Assembly: GCA_016844945.1 (NCBI GenBank)
Contig: JAERTJ010000142.1
Location: 1 to 64,000 of the forward strand
Length of the DNA stretch: 64,000 nucleotides
Direction: 5' to 3'
Origin: Fidelibacterota bacterium
Lineage (GTDB): Bacteria; Fidelibacterota; UBA8477; JABMPR01
The notes below the pieces were generated by a model that worked only from the letters and a program-made list of their open reading frames with translations, was not told the DNA's origin and did no database searches. The first letter of the stretch is position 1. Every line of letters begins with the position of its first letter. Made by a program: the position numbers and the translations under genes. Positions 7,445 through 16,152 of the stretch are shown here, in pieces.

Positions 7445-8599
7445 TTACTTCAACAGGATCATTTGTTCACCGGTTTTCAGGACATAGTCCTTCTCCGGGT
7501 TGACCCGCACTTTCATTTTTTGCTCTTCGCTAACACCGCGACCAGCGGCTTTCAGTTTCGCCGCTATAAATTGATCCAGGTAGTCCCCTGAATCAGCGCT
7601 GAGAAAGTCTCCTATCCCGGCTGAACTCTCTTCTTGATAAACACCCAGGAGGGTCTGTCCATGATCTCTATAGATATGGTCAAACAAGTCTCCATAGGTC
7701 TTACCAATTAATTTGTCTGGAACAGGATTGGTCTTCAAGCGGGTCTGGTCCGTGTCCATCATCTCACTTAAGAAAGCTGGGATTCCAGGATTGTGTAGCT
7801 GAGAAGCTCCCAGAAAGGGTCCAAACTCATCTGCAATGATGACACCATCCGCCTTGGCCCGTTTGAGTTTTGATTTGTTTTCATAGTGGCGGATATAGGC
7901 ATACACCTTGGTTTTGGGAGCTAAGGCTTTGATAGAGTAAGTCGCCAGAGCCGTTTTTTCATCGGCTTCGCTGCTGCTTAAGCGAACCAGGTTGGGCAAA
8001 ATAAGAACCGCTTTTGCTCTACTCACATTGGCTTTGTTCAAAATAGCATCCTGTGTGAAATCTCCTCGGACAAATCCCAGATGGGCTGCATTTAGCTTAC
8101 CGCGCCAGGAGTCTATCTCTTCCTCAGAAAGTTCGTTTACCAGGATAATGGGGGTTTGATCCTTCTTATCCTGTTTAAGTAATGATTCCAGAAGCTCATC
8201 TGCCAGATCATTCCAACCGCAGATGATATAGTGATCCGTATATTTTATTTTTTCCAAACCCTTACCCTCTCTGATTTTCCGAGCTACAAAAATAGATGAT
8301 ATGGTAGCCGTAAAGAATGAGATCAATGCCATGGAGAAAAACATCATGATGGATGCGGCAATTCTGGCTCCTGGTGTGGCAGGACTCAAGTCCCCATAGC
8401 CCACCGTTGTCATGGTCACCCATGCCCAATAAAACGCATCAAACAAATTGGTAATATTCCGATTTGACGATGAATAGTCCAGGCTAAATACCGCAACAGC
8501 ACCAATAAACAGAATGATCCACAATACGATAAGTAGATCTAAAACACCTTCATCTCGAAGACGTTTGGTCCAGTCTAGCATTTTTTGGAGGATCTTCAT
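7445..8599 (-). CDS. Two-TM potassium channel with RCK/TrkA-N domain
   Basis: A K+ channel subunit of 384 residues. A first membrane helix (about 20-41), the pore helix and the selectivity filter TTVGYGD (64-70) are followed by a second membrane helix (about 78-102). Next comes a cytoplasmic RCK (TrkA-N Rossmann) domain starting DHYIICGWNDLADELL near 122, and a C-terminal part ending EKDYVLKTGEQMILLK, like a TrkA-C lobe. This is the MthK/Kch-type layout, in which ligand binding to the RCK ring opens the pore. The nucleotide loop reads CGWNDLA in place of a classic GxGxxG. The long upstream gap carries repeats. Confidence 0.92.
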   Translation of the reverse strand: MKILQKMLDWTKRLRDEGVLDLLIVLWIILFIGAVAVFSLDYSSSNRNITNLFDAFYWAWVTMTTVGYGDLSPATPGARIAASIMMFFSMALISFFTATISSIFVARKIREGKGLEKIKYTDHYIICGWNDLADELLESLLKQDKKDQTPIILVNELSEEEIDSWRGKLNAAHLGFVRGDFTQDAILNKANVSRAKAVLILPNLVRLSSSEADEKTALATYSIKALAPKTKVYAYIRHYENKSKLKRAKADGVIIADEFGPFLGASQLHNPGIPAFLSEMMDTDQTRLKTNPVPDKLIGKTYGDLFDHIYRDHGQTLLGVYQEESSAGIGDFLSADSGDYLDQFIAAKLKAAGRGVSEEQKMKVRVNPEKDYVLKTGEQMILLK

Positions 8600-8939
8600 T
8601 CGTTCTAAACTAAGGCAAAAGGGGGAATCTTGAAGAAATAGTTTTTGAGTTAATGAGTTAATAAGTTGGTAAGTTCATGTGTTCAACTGGATCGTCTCTG
8701 CGAGGCTGAAAGCCGAAGCAACCCCTTTGTTAAATGTTGAGACCCCTTGTTGATATCAAACCCACCGAATTTTAAGCTCCTGGGTTTACCAATTAAGCGG
8801 GAGTTAAGTTTCTTATGCATTCGTTAATTCGTTGCTAGAAAATCATCTCATAAAAATTTGAACTTCATTCTTGATCTCTGGTAAATTTTTACTAATCTAG
8901 TTATGTAGTAATTTAGTAATAATTGTAAAGGCACGAAAT
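8600..8939. other. Intergenic region with octamer tract, REP-like element and inverted repeat
   Basis: No gene is seen. It contains five degenerate octamers (8647-8686: GAGTTAAT twice, AAGTTGGT, AAGTTCAT, GTGTTCAA) and a dispersed element TCTGCGAGGCTGAAAGCCGA (from 8696). Next to the downstream gene are the arms TTACTAA (8889-8895) and TTAGTAA (8913-8919), a possible operator or promoter region for the gene at 8940. Confidence 0.55.
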
Positions 8940-9419
8940 ATGAAAATACCCAGCGAACTCAAACACAAACCCGTCATTGTTTCAGAAGACTATGACCGTA
9001 TAGACGGTCGCAAAGCAAACAACTCTGACGCCAAAGGGCTTTCACTGGGGCTGGCCCAGTGGAATCAGCGCGGAAAGGTTGATATCTCTGCCAAGGTCTG
9101 GCGCTATACAGGTGAGAAATGGTCACGACAATCAGAAGAATTACCGCTTCATCGTGTACTGGATCTGGCGATCCTCATTGTCAAATCACGGAAAGTCTTT
9201 CTAGAACGTTATCATAAAAACGAGAAGGATTATCCTGATTACCCCCAACTCGATCGTATCGGTCTCCAGGGTGATGCCATGAATGTCTCAGTATGTGAAG
9301 ACAACCCTTTTATTGCAGATGACATGGATCTGTTTGAAGCCGCCCTGGCAAAGGATGACGAGATTATCAGCGAGCGTTTAAATGTGCTTGGGGGACTTAT
9401 CAAAGACCTGCGAAGCTAG
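8940..9419 (+). CDS. Conserved hypothetical protein, DUF6530-like
   Basis: A soluble protein of 159 residues with no signal peptide or membrane segment. The N-terminal part HKPVIVSEDYDRIDGRKANN and the block SLGLAQWNQRGKVDISAKVWR...WSRQSEELPLHRVLDL look conserved and recall the DUF6530 family, recognised from memory only. The function is unknown. The start ATG follows AAAGG with suitable spacing. A perfect 10-bp-arm hairpin follows the stop, so it is probably a single-gene transcript. An inverted repeat just upstream hints at regulation. Confidence 0.7.
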   Translation: MKIPSELKHKPVIVSEDYDRIDGRKANNSDAKGLSLGLAQWNQRGKVDISAKVWRYTGEKWSRQSEELPLHRVLDLAILIVKSRKVFLERYHKNEKDYPDYPQLDRIGLQGDAMNVSVCEDNPFIADDMDLFEAALAKDDEIISERLNVLGGLIKDLRS

Positions 9420-9428
9420 GTTTTATTG

Positions 9429-9469
9429 TATGCTCTGACCCTTTCTTTTTTGTTAGGTTTCAGAGCATA
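9429..9469 (+). terminator. Strong hairpin downstream of the DUF6530-like gene
   Basis: The arms TATGCTCTGA (9429-9438) and TCAGAGCATA (9460-9469) pair perfectly over 10 bp around a 21-nt loop. The sequence after it is T-rich but broken (ACGTTTTACGTTTTC), so it is a likely terminator without a classic U-run. Confidence 0.6.
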
Positions 9470-9559
9470 ACGTTTTACGTTTTCAGCAGCATCGACCAGC
9501 TTTATGTCTGGCGGTGACTGGTAAAGTTGAGTGGTATTTAAAAACGACGGACTTGATCC

Positions 9560-10297
9560 ATGGGACAGGTACCTTTGAGTAAGCAAAAATCTCCGTATTT
9601 GTTAATCGGTAATGGCCGGTTGGCAAAACATTTCAAGTATTATCTAGAGCTTCAAACTATTCCTTATCATCACTGGTGGCGCAACTCGGGTTTTGATCTG
9701 GATAAGCTACTCAGCCAGTCCTCAAAGATTCTGGTCTTGATCTCAGATGATGCCATTGAACCCTTTGTCAAAACGCATCGTTCAAAAGCCATCAACGCCA
9801 CCTGGATTCACTGCTCAGGAAGTCTGGAGACACCCCTGGCTGAAGGAGCCCATCCGCTTATGACTTTTGGTGATAGGTTATACGATCTACACACTTATCA
9901 ATCCATGCCCTTTGTGACGACCTCTGGTAGAAAATGTTTTAAAGAACTATTCCCCGAGTTAATCAATCCGAGCCAGGCGATATCACAGGAGAAAAAGACC
10001 TTGTATCATGCATGGGCCAGCATGGCAGGCAATTTTAGCTCAATGCTCTGGACAGAGTACTTCCAGCGTCTGGAGCAGGAGTTCCAGATTGATCGCAATC
10101 TGGCAGCCCCCTATATGAATCAAATTTTTAAAAACATCAGCTCTAATCAGAATCCAATGACAGGACCCCTGGTAAGAGGGGATAATCAAACCATTGAGGC
10201 TCACCTGAGCAGTCTAAACAAAGACACATTTAAGAGCATTTATTCTGCGTTTACTGGTGTCTTCCGTCAGCGTGAATCGCTAAAGGAAATAACATGA
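9560..10297 (+). CDS. Rossmann/DUF2520-type oxidoreductase, candidate PanG ketopantoate reductase
   Basis: A 245-residue protein with an N-terminal NAD(P)-binding motif YLLIGNGRLAKHF (GxGxxxxxF variant) and the Rossmann-like plus DUF2520 layout: LISDDAIEPF, then WIHCSGSLET, then the helical C-terminal half from about 140. Its stop overlaps the panB start (ATGA), and panB, panC and panD follow with no panE in the window. PanG of Francisella is a ketopantoate reductase of the same broad kind. I infer that this gene reduces 2-dehydropantoate to pantoate. ATG 9560 is taken as the start, with TTG 9575 possible. It is the first gene of the cofactor operon. Confidence 0.68.
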   Translation: MGQVPLSKQKSPYLLIGNGRLAKHFKYYLELQTIPYHHWWRNSGFDLDKLLSQSSKILVLISDDAIEPFVKTHRSKAINATWIHCSGSLETPLAEGAHPLMTFGDRLYDLHTYQSMPFVTTSGRKCFKELFPELINPSQAISQEKKTLYHAWASMAGNFSSMLWTEYFQRLEQEFQIDRNLAAPYMNQIFKNISSNQNPMTGPLVRGDNQTIEAHLSSLNKDTFKSIYSAFTGVFRQRESLKEIT

Positions 10298-11082
10298 AAA
10301 CCATCAGAGGATTTCAACGACTCAATGCATCTGGGGAACCCATGAGCCTGGTGACATGTTATGATTTTACATCCGCGGCTATTGTCAATGACTCAAATAT
10401 TGACGCCATCCTGGTTGGGGACAGTGCCGCCATGGTTATGCATGGTTATGATAGTACTGTAAATGCCAACCTGGATATGCTGGCCTCCCATGTACATGCC
10501 GTTCGCAAGGGTGCACCTGATAAGTTTCTCATTGCAGACATGCCCTTTCTTGCACATCGAAAAAGTCTGGAGAAAACCATGTCCGCTATCGAAAAATTAA
10601 TGCATGCGGGCGCTCAGGCTGTCAAAATCGAGGGCGTGGATCGAGATGATCCCATCATTCCCCATATCGTAAAATCTGGGGTGCCGGTGATGGGTCATCT
10701 GGGACTTACCCCACAGTCAGTCCACCAATTAGGGGGCTGGGTCGTTCAGGGAAAAGATATTGATGGAGAGTCCAGATTACTGGAGGATGCAAAGATTCTG
10801 GAGAACCAGGGTTGTTTTAGTCTGGTTTTGGAAATGGTGCCTGCTGAGCTGGCTCGAAAGATTACTGAAAGCCTGGTGGTTCCCACAATTGGTATCGGGG
10901 CAGGCGCTCATACATCAGGGCAGATTCTGGTGTTTCAAGATCTGTTGGGTATGAATGCTGAGTTTAAACCCAAATTCCTGAGAACATACCTCAATGGATA
11001 CGAGCTGATCAAATCAGCTTTAAATGATTATACCCAGGATGTAAAAGCCCACGACTTCCCTGGCGACGAGGAAAGCTTTTAG
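10294..11082 (+). CDS. panB: 3-methyl-2-oxobutanoate hydroxymethyltransferase (PanB)
   Basis: Makes ketopantoate from ketoisovalerate and methylene-tetrahydrofolate, the first step of pantothenate synthesis. It is 262 residues, the family length. Seen are LVTCYDFTSAAIV, the metal-site block ILVGDSAAMVMHGYDST, AGAQAVKIEG, VMGHLGLTPQSVHQLGG, the catalytic glutamate in LVLEMVPAELA and TIGIGAGAHTSGQILVFQDLLG. It overlaps the preceding reductase by 4 bp and is 2 bp from panC. Confidence 0.97.
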   Translation: MKTIRGFQRLNASGEPMSLVTCYDFTSAAIVNDSNIDAILVGDSAAMVMHGYDSTVNANLDMLASHVHAVRKGAPDKFLIADMPFLAHRKSLEKTMSAIEKLMHAGAQAVKIEGVDRDDPIIPHIVKSGVPVMGHLGLTPQSVHQLGGWVVQGKDIDGESRLLEDAKILENQGCFSLVLEMVPAELARKITESLVVPTIGIGAGAHTSGQILVFQDLLGMNAEFKPKFLRTYLNGYELIKSALNDYTQDVKAHDFPGDEESF

Positions 11083-11084
11083 CT

Positions 11085-11843
11085 ATGTTGGTAATCAAAA
11101 ACATCCAGGATTGGTTACAGGCACACGCGTCTCGGGAGTCAAATTCTACGCTTGGTTTTGTTCCAACCATGGGAGCGCTGCATAAGGGTCATCTTTCACT
11201 TGTTGATCGATCACATAGGGAAAACGATACAACCATTGTTAGCATTTTTGTTAACCCTACACAGTTTAATGACCCAAAAGATTTGAATGGATACCCCCAA
11301 ACACTTGAGGCAGATCTATCCAGCCTGGAAAATGCTGGGGTGGATGTTGTTCTGCTTCCGGATTACAATCAAGTCTACCCTGATGACTATCGTTACAAAA
11401 TCATTGAGTCTGAGTTTAGTCAAAAACTCTGCGGTGCCAGTCGTCCCGGACATTTTGATGGGGTTCTGACCATTGTCATGAAGCTTCTGAATATTGTTCA
11501 AGCGACCCATGCCTATTTCGGTGAAAAAGATTACCAACAGTATGTCTTGATCAAGGAAATGGCAGAAGCCTTTTTCCTGAGGACCAGGATTGTCTCATGC
11601 CCCACCATCCGCGAAGATGATGGACTGGCTTGCAGCTCCAGAAATGCTCGCCTCAAATCAGAGGAACGAGCCCTTGCTCCACAGTTTTACAAAACATTAA
11701 CTCAAAAGCTTTCAATGGCAGCTCGGAAAAGTCAGTTGGAGTCTCTGGGGTTTAAGGTGGATTATCTGGAAGAATTCAAGAACCGTCGTTTTGGCGCAGT
11801 ATACCTGGGAAAAGTAAGGTTAATTGACAATGTCGCGATCTAA
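11085..11843 (+). CDS. panC: Pantothenate synthetase (PanC)
   Basis: An ATP-dependent ligase joining pantoate and beta-alanine. The nucleotidyltransferase fold shows VPTMGALHKGHLSLV (HxGH-type), IFVNPTQFNDPKDL, GHFDGVLTIVMKLLNIVQ, YFGEKDYQQ and CPTIREDDGLACSSRNARL in place of KMSKS. At 252 residues it is somewhat shorter than the usual 280. The C-terminal domain is compact, with the ending GAVYLGKVRLIDNVAI preserved, so it looks intact. It is tightly spaced after panB, and its last codons overlap coaBC. Confidence 0.95.
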   Translation: MLVIKNIQDWLQAHASRESNSTLGFVPTMGALHKGHLSLVDRSHRENDTTIVSIFVNPTQFNDPKDLNGYPQTLEADLSSLENAGVDVVLLPDYNQVYPDDYRYKIIESEFSQKLCGASRPGHFDGVLTIVMKLLNIVQATHAYFGEKDYQQYVLIKEMAEAFFLRTRIVSCPTIREDDGLACSSRNARLKSEERALAPQFYKTLTQKLSMAARKSQLESLGFKVDYLEEFKNRRFGAVYLGKVRLIDNVAI

Positions 11844-13068
11844 AGTTTTGTATCAAATAAGTGGGTCAATCGCAGCTTACAAAAGTGCTGGAATCATTTC
11901 AAAACTGGTGCAGTCGGGGTATGAAGTTCAGACCGTTGCCACACCTTCTGCTCTGAAATTTATAGGTGCTGCCACACTTGAAGGATTAACGGGGAAGCCT
12001 GTGCTTTCAGATATGTTCGCACCCGGTCAACTCATGGATCATATCAACCTGGTGAAGTGGGCAGATCTTGTCGTTCTGGCTCCTGCTACAGCCAATACTA
12101 TAAACCGCCTGGCACAGGGTCTGTCTGATGACCTGATTGGCGCTCTTTTTCTGGCTCATGACTGGCAAAAACCTTATCTGATTGCCCCGGCAATGAACAC
12201 CAAAATGTATCAACATCCAGCCACCCAGCATTCTATAAAAACATTAACCAAATGGGGGGGGCAGATTCTACCAACAGCTGATGGTTATCTGGCTTGCGGT
12301 GATGAAGGCGCCGGAAAAATGTTGGAACCCGAGCTCATCCTTCAAGAGATTCACAACGTCACGCCGCCCGTGGAAGCAAACCTGAAGATTCTGATTACAT
12401 CAGGAGCAACGCGTGAGACCATTGATGACGTTCGTTATGTCAGTAATATCAGCACGGGTCTAACGGGATCCAGTCTTGCAGATACGATGATTCGAGAAGG
12501 TCATTGCGTGACCTTTCTCCATGGTTTAATGAGTATGCTGCCTGAACTACTTTGTGAACGACAGACCTATTCATCCAGCAAAAGTCTTGATGAATCTCTC
12601 AAAAAATTACTCACCAACCAGCATTTTGATGCTGTGATTCACCTGGCAGCCGTGAGTGATTTTCTGCCTGCCAAAATGGATACAGGTGACAAGGTCATTG
12701 AGTTACCTTTTCATGGAAAAATGGACTCCAGCCCGGAAAAACCGACGCTTCACTTTCACCGAAATTCTAAACTTGTAGAAAAAATAAAGTCCTATAGTCA
12801 GAATCAAGACATTCAGATCATTGCCTTTAAACTGACTGCAGGAGCAAACGAGAGCAAGCAAGTTGAGTCTGTGGAACAGTTGTTCAAAAATACTGTCTGT
12901 GACTTCGTTGTTGCCAATGATATGCATCATCGGCCTGACGATAAGCAGATTATTTTCCGGCTTTTTGAGAGAAATAGTTTATCACAAACCACCACGGTGA
13001 AAAACAGCGCAGAACTCGGTCTGCTCCTCCTTGAGAAACTTTCTGCTGCAAAGGAAAATAAATCATGA
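11830..13068 (+). CDS. coaBC: Bifunctional phosphopantothenoylcysteine decarboxylase / phosphopantothenate-cysteine ligase (CoaBC)
   Basis: Two steps of coenzyme A synthesis in one 412-residue protein. The N-terminal flavoprotein CoaC part (1-180) shows GSIAAYKSAGI, the active-site region MDHINLVKWAD, PAMNTKMYQHPATQ and the catalytic cysteine in DGYLACGDEGAGKM. The C-terminal CoaB part starts LITSGATRETIDDVRYVSNIS. I took ATG 11830. A TTG two codons earlier is possible. It overlaps the panC end by 14 bp and the coaX start by 4 bp, so translation is coupled. Confidence 0.96.
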   Translation: MSRSKVLYQISGSIAAYKSAGIISKLVQSGYEVQTVATPSALKFIGAATLEGLTGKPVLSDMFAPGQLMDHINLVKWADLVVLAPATANTINRLAQGLSDDLIGALFLAHDWQKPYLIAPAMNTKMYQHPATQHSIKTLTKWGGQILPTADGYLACGDEGAGKMLEPELILQEIHNVTPPVEANLKILITSGATRETIDDVRYVSNISTGLTGSSLADTMIREGHCVTFLHGLMSMLPELLCERQTYSSSKSLDESLKKLLTNQHFDAVIHLAAVSDFLPAKMDTGDKVIELPFHGKMDSSPEKPTLHFHRNSKLVEKIKSYSQNQDIQIIAFKLTAGANESKQVESVEQLFKNTVCDFVVANDMHHRPDDKQIIFRLFERNSLSQTTTVKNSAELGLLLLEKLSAAKENKS

Positions 13069-13844
13069 TACTTACCCTGGACATTGGTAATACCACCTTT
13101 CATGGTGGTGTATTCAAAGACAATGAACTCATTTTTCAGTTTCGCAAAACCTCTCAAGCCAAAGGCTCCAGCGATGAAATTGGTGTATTCTTAAAAACCG
13201 TGTTAACCACCAATGGGATTGACCCGGATGATATTAAGGAAATCTCACTGTGCTCCGTGGTTCCAGATGCCGTTTATTTTGTTCGAAACGCCTGTATCAA
13301 ATATTTCAACATTACGCCTTTTGAGTTAAAGGCTGGCGTAAAAACCGGACTCAAGATTCTCTATAGAAACCCCCTTGAGGTTGGTGCTGATCGCATTGCC
13401 AACAGCATCGCTGCCATTCAACGCCATCCAGATAAAAACCTTATTATTGTGGATTTTGGGACAGCTACCACCTTTTGTGTCATCAACAAAAAGCGGGAAT
13501 ATATGGGCGGTATAATTGTACCTGGGATCAACATTTCCATGGAATCCCTGGTCCAGAAAACAGCCAAACTTCAAGCGGTGGAAATTATAGAGCGCCAGAA
13601 TGTCATCGGTCGCACAACTGCTGCCAGTATTCAGTCTGGGCTCTATTTTGGACAAATCGGTATCGTGAATGAAATCATCAGTCGTGTGACTGACGAAGCC
13701 TTTGCTGGAGAACGTCCATTCATCATTAGCACAGGAGGTTTCTCTGTGCTGTTTTCAAATGCCGATCTTTTTGATGATGTGATTCCGGACCTGGCGCTTC
13801 TAGGTCTGAAAGAAGCACTCATCATGAATCAACCAAACAAGTAA
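13065..13844 (+). CDS. coaX: Type III pantothenate kinase (CoaX)
   Basis: Phosphorylates pantothenate, the first committed step of CoA synthesis, and is the feedback-insensitive type. The 259-residue ASKHA fold shows the phosphate-1 motif [15 protein letters not shown], the CoaX block [12 protein letters not shown] and phosphate-2 [43 protein letters not shown]-like ([10 protein letters not shown]) and [10 protein letters not shown] complete the family pattern. The start overlaps the coaBC stop (ATGA). Confidence 0.96.
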   Translation: MILTLDIGNTTFHGGVFKDNELIFQFRKTSQAKGSSDEIGVFLKTVLTTNGIDPDDIKEISLCSVVPDAVYFVRNACIKYFNITPFELKAGVKTGLKILYRNPLEVGADRIANSIAAIQRHPDKNLIIVDFGTATTFCVINKKREYMGGIIVPGINISMESLVQKTAKLQAVEIIERQNVIGRTTAASIQSGLYFGQIGIVNEIISRVTDEAFAGERPFIISTGGFSVLFSNADLFDDVIPDLALLGLKEALIMNQPNK

Positions 13845-13863
13845 AACGCGTCCTGGGATATAC

Positions 13864-14220
13864 ATGCAAAGAACACTATTAAAATCAAAACTACACCGGG
13901 CAACGGTCACTCAAGCCGATATGCATTATGAAGGCTCGATTTCCATTGACACATCGCTCATGAAAAAAGCCGATATACTGCCTTATGAAAAAGTCGATAT
14001 ATATAACATTTCCAATGGAAATAGGTTTTCAACCTACGCCATTGAAGGTGGACCTGGGGAGATCGGACTCAACGGTGCGGCAGCTCGTATGGTCCAGGTG
14101 GGTGATCTGGTAATTATTGCCAATTACGCCACTTATGACGACAATGAATGTGATGGACATAAAGCCATGAAACTGCTCCTCAATTCTAAAAATGAAGTGG
14201 AGCAAACCATCCATGACTGA
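13864..14220 (+). CDS. panD: Aspartate 1-decarboxylase proenzyme (PanD)
   Basis: Makes beta-alanine from aspartate for PanC. It is 118 residues, the full family length, a pyruvoyl enzyme. The self-processing Gly-Ser lies in [10 protein letters not shown] near residue 24-25. The lines [12 protein letters not shown]-like ([15 protein letters not shown]) and [28 protein letters not shown] are diagnostic. It comes 19 bp after coaX, and its last bases overlap nadC. Confidence 0.97.
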   Translation: MQRTLLKSKLHRATVTQADMHYEGSISIDTSLMKKADILPYEKVDIYNISNGNRFSTYAIEGGPGEIGLNGAAARMVQVGDLVIIANYATYDDNECDGHKAMKLLLNSKNEVEQTIHD

Positions 14221-15088
14221 GCAAGTTTATTCTCCCATTCCAGAGGTATACAGGTCAGATGTAAAAAGATCCATTGAAGCCGCTCTGACTGAAGATATTG
14301 GCAGAGGCGATATCACCACACGCTGGACCAGTTCACCTGATCAACAGGCCAGTGCAAAAATTATTGCCAAGGAAAAGGGGGTTGTCGCCGGGCTAGCCCT
14401 TGCTAACATCGTGTTCAATATTCTTGATTCCGGTGTAACCTTTTTGTCCAACTTCAAGGATGGTCAAACCGTGATGGTTGGCGATGAAATAGCCATCATC
14501 AATGGCTCAGCACGAGCACTTCTAGCTGGTGAGCGAACTGCCCTTAATTTTTTACAGCGGATGTCTGGAATTGCCAGCAAAACAGAGCGACTGTCTTCTT
14601 TGATCGCCCATACCCAGTGTAAAGTTCTTGATACCCGCAAAACCGTGCCTGGTTTACGTGCACTTGATAAGTGGAGCGTGGTGCTGGGTGGTGGTTTAAA
14701 TCATCGATCCGGACTATACGATATGGTATTGATTAAAGAAAACCATATCAGTCTCGCTGGAGGGTTAGGAGAAGCGGTTGAAGCTGTTTTAAAACGCCGC
14801 TCAGGAGACATTGAAATCGAAGTGGAAGTACAAAACCTGAAAGAACTAGACCAGGCGCTTGAATATCCTATCAACCGAATTCTTCTGGATAATATGTCGC
14901 TATCGGATATGCGAGAAGCCTGCAAACGTACAGCAGGCAAAATCCCCCTTGAAGCCAGCGGTAATGTGAATGCATCAAACATTGTAGGCATGGCCGAAAC
15001 CGGTGTAGACTATATCTCCATCGGAGGTCTGACTCATTCTGTTCGGGCACTTGATCTATCCATGCTCATTAACACCTCAAATGACTAA
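14213..15088 (+). CDS. nadC: Nicotinate-nucleotide pyrophosphorylase, carboxylating (NadC)
   Basis: Converts quinolinate and PRPP to nicotinate mononucleotide. The 291-residue protein shows [27 protein letters not shown], the active-site [46 protein letters not shown] and the barrel end [14 protein letters not shown] chose ATG 14213 because GTGGAG lies 12-18 bases before it. The in-frame ATG at 14192 has no ribosome binding site. The start overlaps the panD stop by 8 bp, linking the CoA and NAD halves of the operon. Confidence 0.96.
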   Translation: MTEQVYSPIPEVYRSDVKRSIEAALTEDIGRGDITTRWTSSPDQQASAKIIAKEKGVVAGLALANIVFNILDSGVTFLSNFKDGQTVMVGDEIAIINGSARALLAGERTALNFLQRMSGIASKTERLSSLIAHTQCKVLDTRKTVPGLRALDKWSVVLGGGLNHRSGLYDMVLIKENHISLAGGLGEAVEAVLKRRSGDIEIEVEVQNLKELDQALEYPINRILLDNMSLSDMREACKRTAGKIPLEASGNVNASNIVGMAETGVDYISIGGLTHSVRALDLSMLINTSND

Positions 15089-15113
15089 ATGAATTAATTC
15101 AGGAATTAATAAG

Positions 15114-16151
15114 ATGAAACCGAGCTCTTACACTGACTTACTGGCGCTGCTTCAGGCAAAAGTTGGCGATATGATGATGGACTTTGAAATTGAAGCGGCT
15201 GCACGCAAGGCAGAGGAAATCATACGCCTCAAGCATGAAACCAATGCCGTCATCCTGGGACACAATTATATGAGTCCTGAATTGTTTTATACCATACCAG
15301 ATTTTCAAGGTGACTCTCTGGATCTGTGCCGTAAAGCCGCAACCACTGATAAAGACGTCATTGTATTTTGTGGTGTCAGATTCATGGCTGAAACTGCCAA
15401 AATTCTAAGCCCGGAGAAGACGGTACTAATCCCAGCTGCGAAAGCGGGTTGTTCTCTGGCTGAAGGCATCACAGCAGAAGATGTACGAGCCTTACGCAGA
15501 CAATACCCAGGTGTACCTGTGGTTAGTTATGTAAACACGTATGCTGATGTGAAGGCTGAATCTGATATTTGCTGTACATCTGGAAATGCAGCAGCTGTAG
15601 TTGAGTCGTTGGACACTGATACCGTGATTTTTCTTCCCGATGAGTATCTCGCCCGCAATGTGGCACAGGAAACAGGTCGACATATCATCTTTCCCAGTCC
15701 CAAAGGTGGTGACTCCACTGTCATTGATCATCAGATGATTGGGTGGAATGCCCGCTGTGAAGTTCATGAGAAGTTCACCGTTGAGGATATCGAACTGACC
15801 CGAAAGCAGTATCCCGATGTCATGGTTCTGGCGCATCCTGAATGTAGTCCTGAAGTGCTAAATGCATCTGATTTTGCAGGCAGCACCAATCAGATTATTC
15901 AAGCGGTTGATGCAAGTAAAGCCAATCAATACCTGGTGCTCACCGAATGTGCTATGGGTGATAACATCGCCGCGGCCCATCCTGATAAAGAGATGTTAAG
16001 AATGTGCAATATCCGTTGTCCCCACATGAATGAAATAACCCTGGACGACACGCTCAAAGCACTTCAGCAAACCAGATATGTCGTCGAGGTCCCAGAGCCT
16101 ATTCGTCAAAGAGCATTGCAGTCGGTTGAACGTATGATCGCCATTGGTTGA
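15114..16151 (+). CDS. nadA: Quinolinate synthase (NadA)
   Basis: A [4Fe-4S] enzyme that condenses iminoaspartate with dihydroxyacetone phosphate to quinolinate. It is 345 residues. AVILGHNYMSPE, VIVFCGVRFMAETAKIL with C86, SDICCTSGNA with C153/C154 and the C-terminal CNIRCPHMNEIT supply the cluster cysteines. HPECSPEVL and ITECAMGDN-like (LTECAMGDNIA) are family blocks. It sits 25 bp after nadC and touches nadB. Confidence 0.97.
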   Translation: MKPSSYTDLLALLQAKVGDMMMDFEIEAAARKAEEIIRLKHETNAVILGHNYMSPELFYTIPDFQGDSLDLCRKAATTDKDVIVFCGVRFMAETAKILSPEKTVLIPAAKAGCSLAEGITAEDVRALRRQYPGVPVVSYVNTYADVKAESDICCTSGNAAAVVESLDTDTVIFLPDEYLARNVAQETGRHIIFPSPKGGDSTVIDHQMIGWNARCEVHEKFTVEDIELTRKQYPDVMVLAHPECSPEVLNASDFAGSTNQIIQAVDASKANQYLVLTECAMGDNIAAAHPDKEMLRMCNIRCPHMNEITLDDTLKALQQTRYVVEVPEPIRQRALQSVERMIAIG

Positions 16152-16152
16152 T

